A stretch of 64,000 nt of DNA from Paenibacillus sp. BK033 (GTDB taxonomy: Bacteria > Bacillota > Bacilli > Paenibacillales > Paenibacillaceae): positions 1-64,000 of the forward strand of contig NZ_SLVP01000002.1 in assembly GCF_004345425.1 (NCBI RefSeq). The letters run 5' to 3'. Within the stretch, counting starts at the first letter, position 1, and every line of letters starts with the position of its first letter. This document shows positions 18,542 through 26,935 of this stretch, one piece after another. Under the pieces are notes generated by a model, which saw only the letters and a program-made list of their open reading frames with translations, searched no databases and had not been told where the DNA came from. Made by a program: the position numbers and the translations under genes.

Positions 18542-19300
18542 ATGCGCCTCAAAGATAAAGTAGCCTTAATTACAGGTGGATCGCACGGCATCGGCCGTGC
18601 CGTCTCCCTGCGTTTTGCACGGGAAGGCGCGAAGGTGGCGATTGCGGACAATGAAGCGGAGGCACTGGAGGAAATAAACGCATTGCTTCGCGCTGAAGGT
18701 GCAGAGGTGTTAGGGGTCGTTACGGACGTTCAAAGCAAGTCCCAGGTTGATACGATGATCGATAAAGTGACCGCTCAATGGGGCAAGCTCGATATTGTTG
18801 TGAATAACGCTGGCATTTGCAAGCCATCCGCTTTTCTCGAGATTATGGAGGAGGATTGGGACCGGCACTTGAACGTGAACCTGAAGGGCGCCTTCCTCGT
18901 ATCTCAACGTGCGGCAAGGGATATGGTGCATCAAGGAACCGGTGGTTCGATTATTCAGATGTCGAGTGTGAACGGATTGGCAGCTGAGTCTGATCAAGCC
19001 CATTACAATGCGTCGAAGGGCGGTCTGAATCTACTAATGATGTCGATGGCGCTCGAGCTGGCCGAATACGGCATCCGCGTCAATTCGCTGTGCCCCGGCT
19101 TTATCGAAACGAGGCTGACTAAGCCGCTAATAGAGAATCCGCAGGCGATAGGGACCTATGTAAAGACGATTCCAATGCGAAGGGTCGGCCAGCCGGAAGA
19201 TATTGCCGATGCGGCCCTGTTCATGGCGAGCGACGAGTCCCGTTACATGACGGGACACTGTCTGGTCATAGACGGCGGCCAGCTCATCAAGCTGTCTTAA
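18542..19300 (+). CDS. SDR-family NAD(P)-dependent oxidoreductase
   Basis: 252 aa from the ATG at 18542, preceded by AAGGGAGGAGG. It has the classical SDR signature: TGGSHGIGRAVSLRF (cofactor loop), NNAG (residues about 88-91), the catalytic Ser in SSVNG, YNASKGG (catalytic Tyr-x-x-x-Lys) and the C-terminal DGGQ. It follows the aminotransferase by 20 bp and is probably co-transcribed. It may oxidise or reduce the hydroxy/oxo product of the preceding steps; the substrate is not evident. Confidence 0.92.
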   Translation: MRLKDKVALITGGSHGIGRAVSLRFAREGAKVAIADNEAEALEEINALLRAEGAEVLGVVTDVQSKSQVDTMIDKVTAQWGKLDIVVNNAGICKPSAFLEIMEEDWDRHLNVNLKGAFLVSQRAARDMVHQGTGGSIIQMSSVNGLAAESDQAHYNASKGGLNLLMMSMALELAEYGIRVNSLCPGFIETRLTKPLIENPQAIGTYVKTIPMRRVGQPEDIADAALFMASDESRYMTGHCLVIDGGQLIKLS

Positions 19301-19406
19301 GCCCTGCTCTCTTCAAACACCTAATGACCTCGATTCGTTTCCTGAAAAAGTAGAGTGAAACACTGGAACATAACCTGATTATTTTAACCGTGAAGGTGGC
19401 TTAACA

Positions 19407-20822
19407 ATGCTTAATGATGAGGTTAGAAGACAATTAATTGAGATTGTTGGAGAAGCCTATTTCAAAGACGACTCTCATTCGTTGGTGACACATTCCTATG
19501 ATGGGACGCCTATGCTGCAAGCATTACCGAATGCCGTTATGTATCCCGAAAATACGGCACAAGTTTCCCGTATTATAAAGGTGCTGAATAACTATTGTAT
19601 CCCAATCGTGAGCAGAGGTTCTGGGACGAATCTTAGCGCAGGCACCGTACCTGTTCAAGGCGGAATAGTCCTGGTCATGCACAGAATGAACCGTTTGCTC
19701 GAAGTGGACTTGGAAAATTTGACAGCAACTGTTCAGCCCGGAATGATTACCAAGCAATTTACCACCCGGATAGAAGAGCTTGGGCTCTTCTACCCTCCGG
19801 ATCCGAGCAGTATGGTCATCTCGACGATTGGTGGCAACATTGCGGAATGCTCTGGTGGACTTCGTGGTTTGAAGTATGGGACAACAAAGGATTATGTTAT
19901 CGGTCTGGAAGCCGTTTTGGCGAATGGCGACATCATCCGCACTGGCGGAAAACTTATGAAGGACGTGGCAGGATACGACTTGACCAAGTTGCTTGTCGGT
20001 TCAGAGGGGACGCTAGCGGTCATTACAGAAGCGACGTTAAAGCTCATTCCTCCTCCGAAATATAAAAAAACGATGCTTGCCATGTACAAGGACATATATG
20101 GAGCGGCTAGGACGGTTTCGAAAATCATCGAAAACCGTATTATTCCGGCAACTTTGGAGTTTCTTGATAAACCAACGATTCAAGTTGTGGATGATTACGC
20201 TAAACTAGGGCTTCCCCGGGATATGGAGGCGATATTGTTAATTGAGCAGGACGGCGATGCGGAGATGGTGGAAAGGGATATAGCTCGGATTGAGGAGATA
20301 TGTCGGGCAGAGCAGGCAGACCGAATTAGTGTAGCGGAAAATGAGGAAGAGTCGCTCAAATTGCTGACTGCGCGGCGAAGTGCCTTCACGGCGCTCGCTC
20401 GACTGCGGCCGACGACGATATTGGAGGATGCTACCGTCCCTCGCTCGAAAATCGCCGAAATGGTATTAGAAATCAATCGGATCGCGAAAAAATATGACGT
20501 ACAAATTTGCACCTTCGGACATGCGGGCGATGGAAACCTTCACCCGACCGCGATGACGGATGCCCGAAACCCGGAGGAGGTACACCGGATAGAGGAGGCT
20601 TTTGAAGAAATTTTCGAAGCAGCTATCAGGCTCGGCGGAACGATAACAGGTGAACACGGTGTCGGTATCGTAAAGGCACCTTACCTTGAATGGAAAGTGG
20701 GTGATGCTGGTCTAACCATGATGAAAGGAATCAAGAAGGTGTTCGATCCGAACAATATCCTGAATCCGGGCAAAATGTTCGCCAAAGAAACACGCAAAAG
20801 GGTGGTGATTGACCGTGGATAA
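19407..20822 (+). CDS. glcD: Glycolate/D-lactate oxidase FAD subunit
   Basis: 471 aa. The FAD-binding PCMH fold is evident (PIVSRGSGTNLSAGTVPVQG), with GDGNLHPT and GEHGVGIVK marking the C-terminal FAD-linked oxidase domain. GlcD-type proteins oxidise glycolate or other D-2-hydroxyacids and pass electrons to the Fe-S partner GlcF. The start has GAAGGTGG upstream. A 106-bp gap separates it from the SDR, so it may have its own promoter; it overlaps glcF by 8 bp. Fit to the region: glycine, serine or threonine breakdown can yield such hydroxyacids (inference). Confidence 0.9.
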   Translation: MLNDEVRRQLIEIVGEAYFKDDSHSLVTHSYDGTPMLQALPNAVMYPENTAQVSRIIKVLNNYCIPIVSRGSGTNLSAGTVPVQGGIVLVMHRMNRLLEVDLENLTATVQPGMITKQFTTRIEELGLFYPPDPSSMVISTIGGNIAECSGGLRGLKYGTTKDYVIGLEAVLANGDIIRTGGKLMKDVAGYDLTKLLVGSEGTLAVITEATLKLIPPPKYKKTMLAMYKDIYGAARTVSKIIENRIIPATLEFLDKPTIQVVDDYAKLGLPRDMEAILLIEQDGDAEMVERDIARIEEICRAEQADRISVAENEEESLKLLTARRSAFTALARLRPTTILEDATVPRSKIAEMVLEINRIAKKYDVQICTFGHAGDGNLHPTAMTDARNPEEVHRIEEAFEEIFEAAIRLGGTITGEHGVGIVKAPYLEWKVGDAGLTMMKGIKKVFDPNNILNPGKMFAKETRKRVVIDRG

Positions 20823-22173
20823 CTCGAACCATCGGAAACCTGTGGCATGGGAAGCCAGTATTTCGATGACAGAGAAGCTGCGGCTTACGCTCGATTACGA
20901 GCAGCTCACCAACTGCATGCGCTGCGGCTTCTGCTTGCCTGCATGCCCGACATTCCGGGAGACGGGTGTCGAGGTCGAATCGCCGCGAGGAAGGATCGCA
21001 CTAATGAAAGCGGTAGTCGATGGTGTGATTGAACCGGATCGCCTTTTCGAAGAGCAGATGAACCATTGTCTTGGATGCCGTGCGTGTGAACCCGCATGTC
21101 CTGCCGATGTGAAGTATGGGCAACTAATTGAGCAGGCACGGGATGCGATTGAGGACCATACGAAAAGCCATCGGTGGTGGGTTAAGGCGATACACCGTAC
21201 TGCATTCCGGAGTATATTCCCAAAGCAAAGCCGGATGAAGCTGCTCGGCAATGTCATGGGAATTTATCAGAAGTCAGGCATACCCAAGATGGCACGCACT
21301 TCGGGGGTCATGAAGCTTTTTCCTGCCTATATTCGTGAGATGGAAGCTATCCTGCCGAAAGCAGCTATTCGCGGCGTTATAGAGCAGATGGGCGTACTTC
21401 ATCCAGCCAAGGGGAATAAAATCGCGACTGTCGCTTTGTTCAGGGGTTGTATCATGGATGTGCTGTTTACGAAGACGAACGTCAGGACCGTCCAGTTGCT
21501 GAATGAAGCGGGGTTCGAGGTTATCATTCCCGAATCCCAGAATTGCTGTGGCGCGCTTCACGCACATAGCGGGGAATCGGAGGAAGCCAGAGCACTTGCC
21601 CGCCGTAACATACGTTGTTTTAAGGAAGCTGGAATTGATTATATTGTGACCAACGCCGGAGGTTGCGGCGCGTTGCTTGTCGAGTATGATCATTTGCTGC
21701 ATGATGATCCGCAGTGGCGGGAGGACGCGGCTTGGTTCGCGGAGAGGGTAATCGACATATCGGAAATACTTGTATTGCATGGTCGTCAATTACGTTATGC
21801 TGATCAGGGCGAAATGACTTCCGTGCGTGTGACCTATCAGGATTCCTGTCATTTGCGCAACGTGATGCGAGCTTCCAAGGCGCCAAGAGAGCTGATCCGG
21901 CAAGTGGAGAACACGGTTTTCACCGAGATGAAGGAAGCCGACCGCTGCTGCGGATCGGCAGGTATCTATAATTTGACGCAGCCCGCAATGGCCGGACAAA
22001 TACTCGAACACAAGATGGAACATGCCAATGCCACTGAATCTGAATTCATACTGACCAGCAACCCAGGATGTTTATTGCAAATGAAGCTCGGCATAGCGAA
22101 GCATGGTGATTACCGCAAGACACAATCCGTTCATGTGGTAGATTTTCTGTATGAACGCTTGTTGCCAGGGTAG
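20815..22173 (+). CDS. glcF: Glycolate/D-lactate oxidase iron-sulfur subunit
   Basis: 452 aa from the GTG at 20815, which has AGGGTGGTG about 8 bp upstream; the TTG at 20809 is too close to that site. Two ferredoxin-type 4Fe-4S motifs occur near the start (CMRCGFCLPACP and CLGCRACEPACP). Two CCG domains follow (NCCGALHAHSG, RCCGSAGIYNL), which bind a further Fe-S cluster or act in electron transfer as in heterodisulfide-reductase-like subunits. Together with GlcD it forms a membrane-associated 2-hydroxyacid oxidoreductase. Confidence 0.9.
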   Translation: MDNSNHRKPVAWEASISMTEKLRLTLDYEQLTNCMRCGFCLPACPTFRETGVEVESPRGRIALMKAVVDGVIEPDRLFEEQMNHCLGCRACEPACPADVKYGQLIEQARDAIEDHTKSHRWWVKAIHRTAFRSIFPKQSRMKLLGNVMGIYQKSGIPKMARTSGVMKLFPAYIREMEAILPKAAIRGVIEQMGVLHPAKGNKIATVALFRGCIMDVLFTKTNVRTVQLLNEAGFEVIIPESQNCCGALHAHSGESEEARALARRNIRCFKEAGIDYIVTNAGGCGALLVEYDHLLHDDPQWREDAAWFAERVIDISEILVLHGRQLRYADQGEMTSVRVTYQDSCHLRNVMRASKAPRELIRQVENTVFTEMKEADRCCGSAGIYNLTQPAMAGQILEHKMEHANATESEFILTSNPGCLLQMKLGIAKHGDYRKTQSVHVVDFLYERLLPG

Positions 22174-22412
22174 GTTTACAACGCCTATGGATTTTTCACA
22201 GTTGGACTTCTCTTATTTCTAGTAATCGATACGTTTTTGGAAGGTCAGGAACTGGGAAGAGAGGTACCCGCTGTATCGCTGTATTTCAGGGACTAGGTCT
22301 TGTATGGTTTGGAGCTATCCTTAGTTTCCTTTTTCTCTTAGCGATGGATCAGGCAGGGGCTTCTAAGAATCGTTGTGATAAGAAAAACGTTGCATTTAAG
22401 ATGAACTTCTAA
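22174..22412 (+). pseudogene. Decayed membrane-protein fragment
   Basis: Directly after the glcF stop, in the same frame, 40 codons read as a membrane helix and loop (YGFFTVGLLLFLVIDTFLEG, then QELGREVPAVSLYF) before a stop at 22294-22296. A second frame from about 22262 continues with another helix (GLGLVWFGAILSFLFLLAMD) to a stop at 22410. Together they look like the remains of one two-helix membrane protein separated by a frameshift. No start codon with a ribosome site is present and I do not recognise the family. Confidence 0.4.
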
Positions 22413-22435
22413 CGAAAACACGAGGAGGAATTTAT

Positions 22436-22618
22436 ATGCCATACGGTATTGGAGTCACAGGATTTATCCTTATTGTTGTCGTAGGCTTGCTACTGTTCGG
22501 ACCTTCCAAACTGCCTCAGCTTGGAAGAGCCATTGGATCCACTTTTTCGGAATTTCGCAAAGGAACACGGGAAGGAATGCTACTGGATGAAGATAAAGAG
22601 GATGAAATGAAGAAATAA
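22436..22618 (+). CDS. tatA: Sec-independent translocase component TatA
   Basis: 60 aa. It has the TatA/E plan: short N-terminus, one membrane helix (GFILIVVVGLLLFGPSKLPQ, including the conserved FGP hinge), an amphipathic helix (LGRAIGSTFSEFRKGTREG) and a charged tail. The site GAGGAGG is strong. TatA forms the channel-like part of twin-arginine export. No tatC is nearby, so it must work with a TatC encoded elsewhere. A Tat-type substrate, the beta-helix protein at 9102, is encoded 11 kb upstream. Confidence 0.92.
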   Translation: MPYGIGVTGFILIVVVGLLLFGPSKLPQLGRAIGSTFSEFRKGTREGMLLDEDKEDEMKK

Positions 22619-22622
22619 ACCT

Positions 22623-22652
22623 AATAAGTCCGCTCATCAGCGGGCTTATTTT
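22623..22652 (+). terminator. Terminator after tatA
   Basis: A 12-bp stem with one G-T pair (22623-22634 with 22639-22650, loop CATC) is followed by TTTTC, directly downstream of the tatA stop codon. Confidence 0.75.
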
Positions 22653-22751
22653 CAAAACTAGTATCGTTAATAAATGTGAAGAAAATTATTCATATTTGTG
22701 TTTACCGGTTTGATGAAGAGTGATGTCTCCAGATTTACCCTTAAAAGGGCA

Positions 22752-22784
22752 TAAAAAAAAGCATCAGTCACAAAGGGACTGACC
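22752..22784 (-). terminator. Minus-strand terminator at IS remnant edge
   Basis: On the minus strand CAGTC and GACTG pair around CCTTTGT and are followed by ATGC and eight T. It lies just outside the probable right end of the IS3-family remnant and would stop transposase transcripts. Confidence 0.5.
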
Positions 22785-23020
22785 CCCGTTTTTGAGACAG
22801 GGATCAAAACACCTTTCAAGTTTAAGCAGCCAGTCGTCGGAAATCAACCGGCGACTGGTTGTTTAGTTTCGTTTGAATTCGAATTGAGTTATAGTAAGTG
22901 TAGTCTCGAACGGTCTGTTCAACGATGGCCGTCGTTGTATAGGTTAAACCTTCGAGGTAGAACGTTTCAGACTTTAGAGTGGAATGAAACGTTTCGATGG
23001 GGGCATTATCAGCGGGCGTT
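22780..23020 (-). mobile_element. IS3-family insertion sequence remnant (3' end)
   Basis: The fragment contains the last 66 codons of an OrfB-type transposase and about 40 bp of right end. The probable terminal repeat starts TGACCCCCGTTTTTGAGACA at 22780. Everything upstream of residue TPADNAPIE of the transposase is missing: homology stops at 23020, where unrelated AT-rich sequence begins. No matching left end was seen in the window. Confidence 0.75.
22822..23020 (-). pseudogene. IS3-family transposase OrfB, C-terminal fragment
   Basis: Reading leftward from 23020, one frame encodes TPADNAPIETFHSTLKSETF followed by a tail ending RIQTKLNNQSPVDFRRLAA and TAA. DN-x-x-IE-x-F-x-S-x-LK is the end of the DDE integrase domain of IS3/IS150-type OrfB, including the catalytic Glu region; the usual N-terminal domains and the first two Asp residues are gone. 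The fragment cannot be active. Confidence 0.85.
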
Positions 23021-23153
23021 AACTACGAAATTGTAGATATTGCGGATTTAAGACATATGTATAAAATACGGGTTTTGTGAAAAAGCTAATAAGGAAAACC
23101 AAAGCTGGGCCAGTTTGCTCTTATTTAGTTGCCAGTTGCTTGTCTGCGCTATT

Positions 23154-23359
23154 TTAGATCTTTTTAATTTTATCTTCAGATTTTGCTTAGATCTTTTTAA
23201 TTTTATCTTCAGATTTTGCTCTTAAATTTTAATCTTTAGATTTTGATCTTTAGATTTTGATCTTTAGATTTTGATCTTTAGATTTGATTTGATTTGATCT
23301 ATTTCAATTTGATTTGATCTAATCTTATTAGATTTGATTCTTGTTAGATTTGATTCTTG
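23154..23359. repeat. Stuttering AT-rich tandem repeat block
   Basis: Three tandem families lie in series: a 33-bp unit twice without mismatch (23154-23186, 23187-23219); TCTTTAGATTTTGA three times without mismatch (23233, 23247, 23261) plus a partial fourth copy to 23287; and TTAGATTTGATTCTTG twice (23328, 23344). GATTT-like words fill the spaces. All units share AGATTTTG-like cores. No open frame crosses the block, since the 14- and 16-bp units shift frame. The remainder of 23021-23530 shows no gene. Confidence 0.85.
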
Positions 23360-23484
23360 ATTAATCAATCTGGTTTGATTTTGCTGAACTTGTCATTGCA
23401 ATCATTAAAAATTTGATGATCAATATCAATGTAATCATTGTTTGTTTGTTTCCACGTTTAAACGCGTATTCCGTATAACGCGCA

Positions 23485-23528
23485 AAAAAACCAAGCAGAA
23501 TCATTATCTGATTCAACCTGGTTTTTTA
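23485..23528. terminator. Bidirectional terminator
   Basis: Arms AAAAAAACCAAGCAGAATCA and TGATTCAACCTGGTTTTTT pair with two small mismatches around TTATC, with A- and T-tracts on the two sides. It would end the MerR transcript arriving from the right. Confidence 0.65.
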
Positions 23529-23532
23529 TCAT

Positions 23533-23546
23533 TGTAAACGCTTACA
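23533..23546. promoter_or_regulatory. Perfect cre-type palindrome
   Basis: TGTAAACGCTTACA matches the CcpA consensus TGWAARCGYTWNCW at every position and is nearly palindromic. Oddly, it sits between the MerR gene's stop codon (23561) and its terminator rather than upstream of a gene, so its role is unclear; it may be a relic or a coincidence. Confidence 0.45.
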
Positions 23547-23560
23547 TTCTTTTTTCCCTT

Positions 23561-24316
23561 TTATCGCTTGCTTTGTGCTTGATAGGCCTCTGCCGCAGCG
23601 GCAAGATAATAGGCCAGCCCGGTTTGTTGAGCCTCCAGCATACTCAAATGGAAATCATCCTGCAGGAAAAATTTCGTTTGCGAAGCAAAATCCAAGGCTG
23701 AGAGTTTATGCCCGTGTCTATTCAGGAAATCTAAATGATTCTTTATATAATCAGCTATCTTCGCTTCGTTATGCTTCAATCCGGCTCTTAACGATTCAGC
23801 CATGTTGCTCATGAAGGTCACCGCTTCGGCAGCCTGCTCATTCATCGTTTGAACATCAGCCTCCTGAACCTTTAACGGCTCCATGCCGTAGGTTTCCTCC
23901 AGGTATTTACTCTGCTCTTCAAGGGCTTCATTCCATTGCCGCTCGTTAGCAAAGCCGGCAAATAATTGGTTGTTCTCCATAGTTATTCCTTCTTTCATCG
24001 ACGTTATCGTTAATTTAATCGTATCAATAAGGGTATCAAGCCTTTGACTCTTGCTGATTAGCAGTGCTTCCTGTTTCTCGAGAATGCTCTTGCGATCCGG
24101 GTTGGAATTCATAATTTCCTTAATTTGATCCAATGAAAATTCCAGCTCGCGGTAAAATAGAATTTCCTGCAGGCGCTGCAGCTCTTTTTCACCGTACAAC
24201 CGGTAACCGGCTTCGCTGATTTCAGTTGGCTTAAGGAGACCGATTTTATGATAATGATGCAGCGTTTTGATGGTCACATGGGCCATCTCGGAGACCTCTT
24301 TCACCGACAATAACAT
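23561..24316 (-). CDS. TipA-like MerR-family regulator
   Basis: 251 aa from the ATG at 24316 (AGGAGG 6 bp upstream; the TTG two codons earlier is less likely). The N-terminal MerR helix-turn-helix and wing (VKEVSEMAHVTIKTLHHYHK, GYRLYGEKELQRL) is followed by a dimerisation coiled coil (about 75-115) and a C-terminal TipAS-type domain (about 125-245), which in relatives binds antibiotics or other hydrophobic ligands. It lies downstream of an MFS exporter on the same strand, in a plausible drug-response arrangement. Confidence 0.88.
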   Translation of the reverse strand: MLLSVKEVSEMAHVTIKTLHHYHKIGLLKPTEISEAGYRLYGEKELQRLQEILFYRELEFSLDQIKEIMNSNPDRKSILEKQEALLISKSQRLDTLIDTIKLTITSMKEGITMENNQLFAGFANERQWNEALEEQSKYLEETYGMEPLKVQEADVQTMNEQAAEAVTFMSNMAESLRAGLKHNEAKIADYIKNHLDFLNRHGHKLSALDFASQTKFFLQDDFHLSMLEAQQTGLAYYLAAAAEAYQAQSKR

Positions 24317-24452
24317 GCTCAACCTCCTGTTTCCCTAACTTTTGGAACGGCCGTTCACATCATGAAGTTTATAGTCTCCCCTAAGAGGAGAGTCAATGCT
24401 TTTTTCAATAAAAAGCGAACCGATCCCTCAAGCAGATCGATCCGTCTATTCC

Positions 24453-25856
24453 TTATCGGTGATTACCAAGCATTCGTCCAGCCGAATTCGTCTTTTTCCC
24501 GCTTGCATATACACTTCGATACAGAAAAAGCAGGCCAATGTGAAGAAGAGCCAGTACAAGATATAAATTACTGAATACAAAAGAGGCTTCGTTGGAATGC
24601 CAAGGTATCCAGCTCGACCGGGCGCTGTGATCCATCACTTTGCCGTATATCCCCGTAGAGACCGCACCGGACAGGAAACTGCACAGCGTCAACAACCCCA
24701 TTCCAACTCCAATCTGATCCCTAGGAATGCTGCGCGAGATGGTATTGGATAGTACGATTTGCATAAACATCTGGCCTGCATTGCCAATGGTGAAAATGAA
24801 TCCGATCAGAATGGCCGGACTCCCAACAAATATCGATAACAGAAGGAAACAGCTGAATAATAATAATGACGCTGTGTGATAAACGAAGGAATTGCCTTTG
24901 GAATCCGCCATTTTCCCTACTTTCCGACCCAAATAAGCGGACAAGCATGCTCCGGGAACCATGACAAAGCCAATTACGCCGGGCTCCAACCGATTGATAT
25001 CCGCCAGCAATTGAGGCGTTAGGAACGGCAATGAATAACTGATGCTCATCACGATCGCCGCAATCATTAACCCCATTAAATAGATGCGATCCCTCATAAG
25101 CGCCCTGGAGATGAACGGATCAGCCGCTGTACGAATACGCCAGATGAAACCGATAAGCATCAAGGCACTTCCGATGCCCAGCCAAAGGTTCCCTTGCGTA
25201 ATGGCCAGCAGCAGCAGGGCTACCGTCCCCGTAAGCAGGCCTGCTCCAAGCCAATCCATACGGCCGTTTTCTTTTGGATCCGAGCTCAAATGCTTACGAT
25301 AGAACGGCAAGGTGATCAGAATGAGCAAAGGTATCGCGAACAACCATCTCCAATGAACGAATGACACCAAGAGCGAAGAGACAATGGGTCCAATCGCATT
25401 GCCAAGCGCTAATCCGGTAGCCGAAATTCCCAAGGCATGCCCCCTTCTTTCCGGCGGAAAATAACGGACGGGAATTAACATGGCTAGTGCCGGAATAACG
25501 GATGCTCCAACCGCTTGCAGTATTCTGGCCATCAGTACGAATGGGAATGATACCGCAAGCAGCCCTAGCAATGAGCCTGAAGCAAATACGAGGAGTCCAA
25601 AGGTAATCAAATTTCTAGCCTGATACCGATCGAGCAGCTTGCCGTAAATAACGGAACCTACTGCATAGATGAGTAAATAGGCTGTCGATACCCAACTGAC
25701 TTGAGCGACGGAGAGTTCAAAGTCGGTCCGGATCTCGGGAAGAACAATATTGAACATCGTCGCGCTCATGGAAGATAAAATCAGGGTGAACGCAAGAAGC
25801 TTAATGAGTACGTTTCCTATTGCTGGTTGCGTGACATCAAGATGTTCCGCTGACAT
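24453..25856 (-). CDS. MFS drug-exporter-like transporter (DHA2 type)
   Basis: 467 aa, about 14 membrane helices. Motifs include FNIVLPEIRTDFELSVAQVS and WVSTAYLLIYAVGSVIYGKL (helices 1-2), and motif A-like KLLDRYQARNLI. RILQAVGASVIPALAMLIPV and the family motif C-like GLALGNAIGPIVSSLL point to a proton-driven exporter related to Tet(L)/QacA. It is divergent from a LysR gene and sits upstream of a TipA-like regulator. Substrate unknown. Confidence 0.88.
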   Translation of the reverse strand: MSAEHLDVTQPAIGNVLIKLLAFTLILSSMSATMFNIVLPEIRTDFELSVAQVSWVSTAYLLIYAVGSVIYGKLLDRYQARNLITFGLLVFASGSLLGLLAVSFPFVLMARILQAVGASVIPALAMLIPVRYFPPERRGHALGISATGLALGNAIGPIVSSLLVSFVHWRWLFAIPLLILITLPFYRKHLSSDPKENGRMDWLGAGLLTGTVALLLLAITQGNLWLGIGSALMLIGFIWRIRTAADPFISRALMRDRIYLMGLMIAAIVMSISYSLPFLTPQLLADINRLEPGVIGFVMVPGACLSAYLGRKVGKMADSKGNSFVYHTASLLLFSCFLLLSIFVGSPAILIGFIFTIGNAGQMFMQIVLSNTISRSIPRDQIGVGMGLLTLCSFLSGAVSTGIYGKVMDHSARSSWIPWHSNEASFVFSNLYLVLALLHIGLLFLYRSVYASGKKTNSAGRMLGNHR

Positions 25857-25981
25857 GGCATTTCCCTCCTGTTTCTCTTTATATTTACCAATATACCCCT
25901 GCCAATCGATAAAGGATAATATATAATATTGTATGTTATTATATACTCAGGTATATGGAAAAAGACTGGGAGGTTTACTTA

Positions 25982-26872
25982 ATGGAACTGTTGCAGCTTC
26001 ATTATTTCCGTACGGTTGCGAAATACGAGCATATGACCAAAGCTGCCGAAGTGCTTCGAATCGCTCAACCCGCGCTTAGCAAGACCATATCGCGACTCGA
26101 AGAGGATGTCGGCGTCCCCCTGTTTGACCGGAATAACCGGCAAATCCGGTTAAATCGCTACGGCAAGGCATTTCTGCAACAGGTTGAAATCGCGCTTGGC
26201 GCGCTTGACGAAGGACGTCGGGAATTGGCAGATATGCTGGGCACGGAGCAAGGAACCATAAGGCTTGCTACCCCAACGCTTAATCGACTCTCTTCCACCA
26301 TTAGCGAATTTCGCAAGGAGAATCCGAACATTATTTTTCGCGTGACCCAGATCCCTCCAGCCTCTTCGGGCGACATGATCGGCCTCTTGGAGCGCGGCGA
26401 CGTAGACCTCTGTTTCATTGCGGCGCCTCTGAACCAATCTTGGATCAAAGAGCAAATCGTATTGAAGGCGGAAGTCTGTCTTGCCGTTCCAATCACTCAT
26501 CCGCTCGCGGACAGAGACACGATTACTTTGATCGAAACAGCGAATGAGGCATATATCGAATATCATGCGGGTCATCCGTTCCGGCAAATTAACGAAGCTT
26601 ATTGCGAAGCCGCGGGTATATTCAGAACTATCATCTGCGAGGTCGATGAACCCTCTGCATTATGGAGCCTTGTCCAAGCGGGACTTGGCATAGCCTTTGT
26701 GCCGCGCAATACGAATGAGGATCCCAATGTTAAGCTGTTGAACATTCAAGATCCGGTCTGCGTACGCGAATTTTCCATCGCCTGGAATGAAAAACGATAC
26801 TTATCCCGCGCATCAAGGCAGTATCTGGAATTTTTGAGATCCCACAAGCAACTAGATCTAACCGGAAATTAA
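25982..26872 (+). CDS. LysR-family transcriptional regulator
   Basis: 296 aa from the ATG at 25982, which has GGGAGG before it; an upstream ATG (25955) lacks a site. The winged helix-turn-helix is typical (LHYFRTVAKYEHMTKAAEVL, QPALSKTISRLEEDVG, LFDR), followed by a two-lobed effector domain from about residue 90. It is divergent from the MFS exporter across about 125 AT-rich bases, the classical LysR arrangement, so it most likely controls that exporter. Confidence 0.92.
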   Translation: MELLQLHYFRTVAKYEHMTKAAEVLRIAQPALSKTISRLEEDVGVPLFDRNNRQIRLNRYGKAFLQQVEIALGALDEGRRELADMLGTEQGTIRLATPTLNRLSSTISEFRKENPNIIFRVTQIPPASSGDMIGLLERGDVDLCFIAAPLNQSWIKEQIVLKAEVCLAVPITHPLADRDTITLIETANEAYIEYHAGHPFRQINEAYCEAAGIFRTIICEVDEPSALWSLVQAGLGIAFVPRNTNEDPNVKLLNIQDPVCVREFSIAWNEKRYLSRASRQYLEFLRSHKQLDLTGN

Positions 26873-26873
26873 A

Positions 26874-26915
26874 AAAAACCGGATCATTCTCCTTTAGAGA
26901 ATCGATCCGGTTTTT
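26874..26915. terminator. Bidirectional terminator
   Basis: AAAAACCGGATC (26874-26885) and GATCCGGTTTTT (26904-26915) pair, extended inward by ATTCTC/GAGAAT with one bulged C. It separates the convergent LysR and TPR genes and has tracts for both strands. Confidence 0.85.
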
Positions 26916-26935
26916 GCACGGGTTCCGTATTAGGC

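Noticed and set aside
23154..23359. CRISPR-like array
   Set aside because: The units are directly adjacent without spacers, differ in length, and there are no cas genes.
24420..24452. Terminator after the MFS gene
   Set aside because: Only a 5-bp CGATC/GATCG stem with a long loop; too weak to call.
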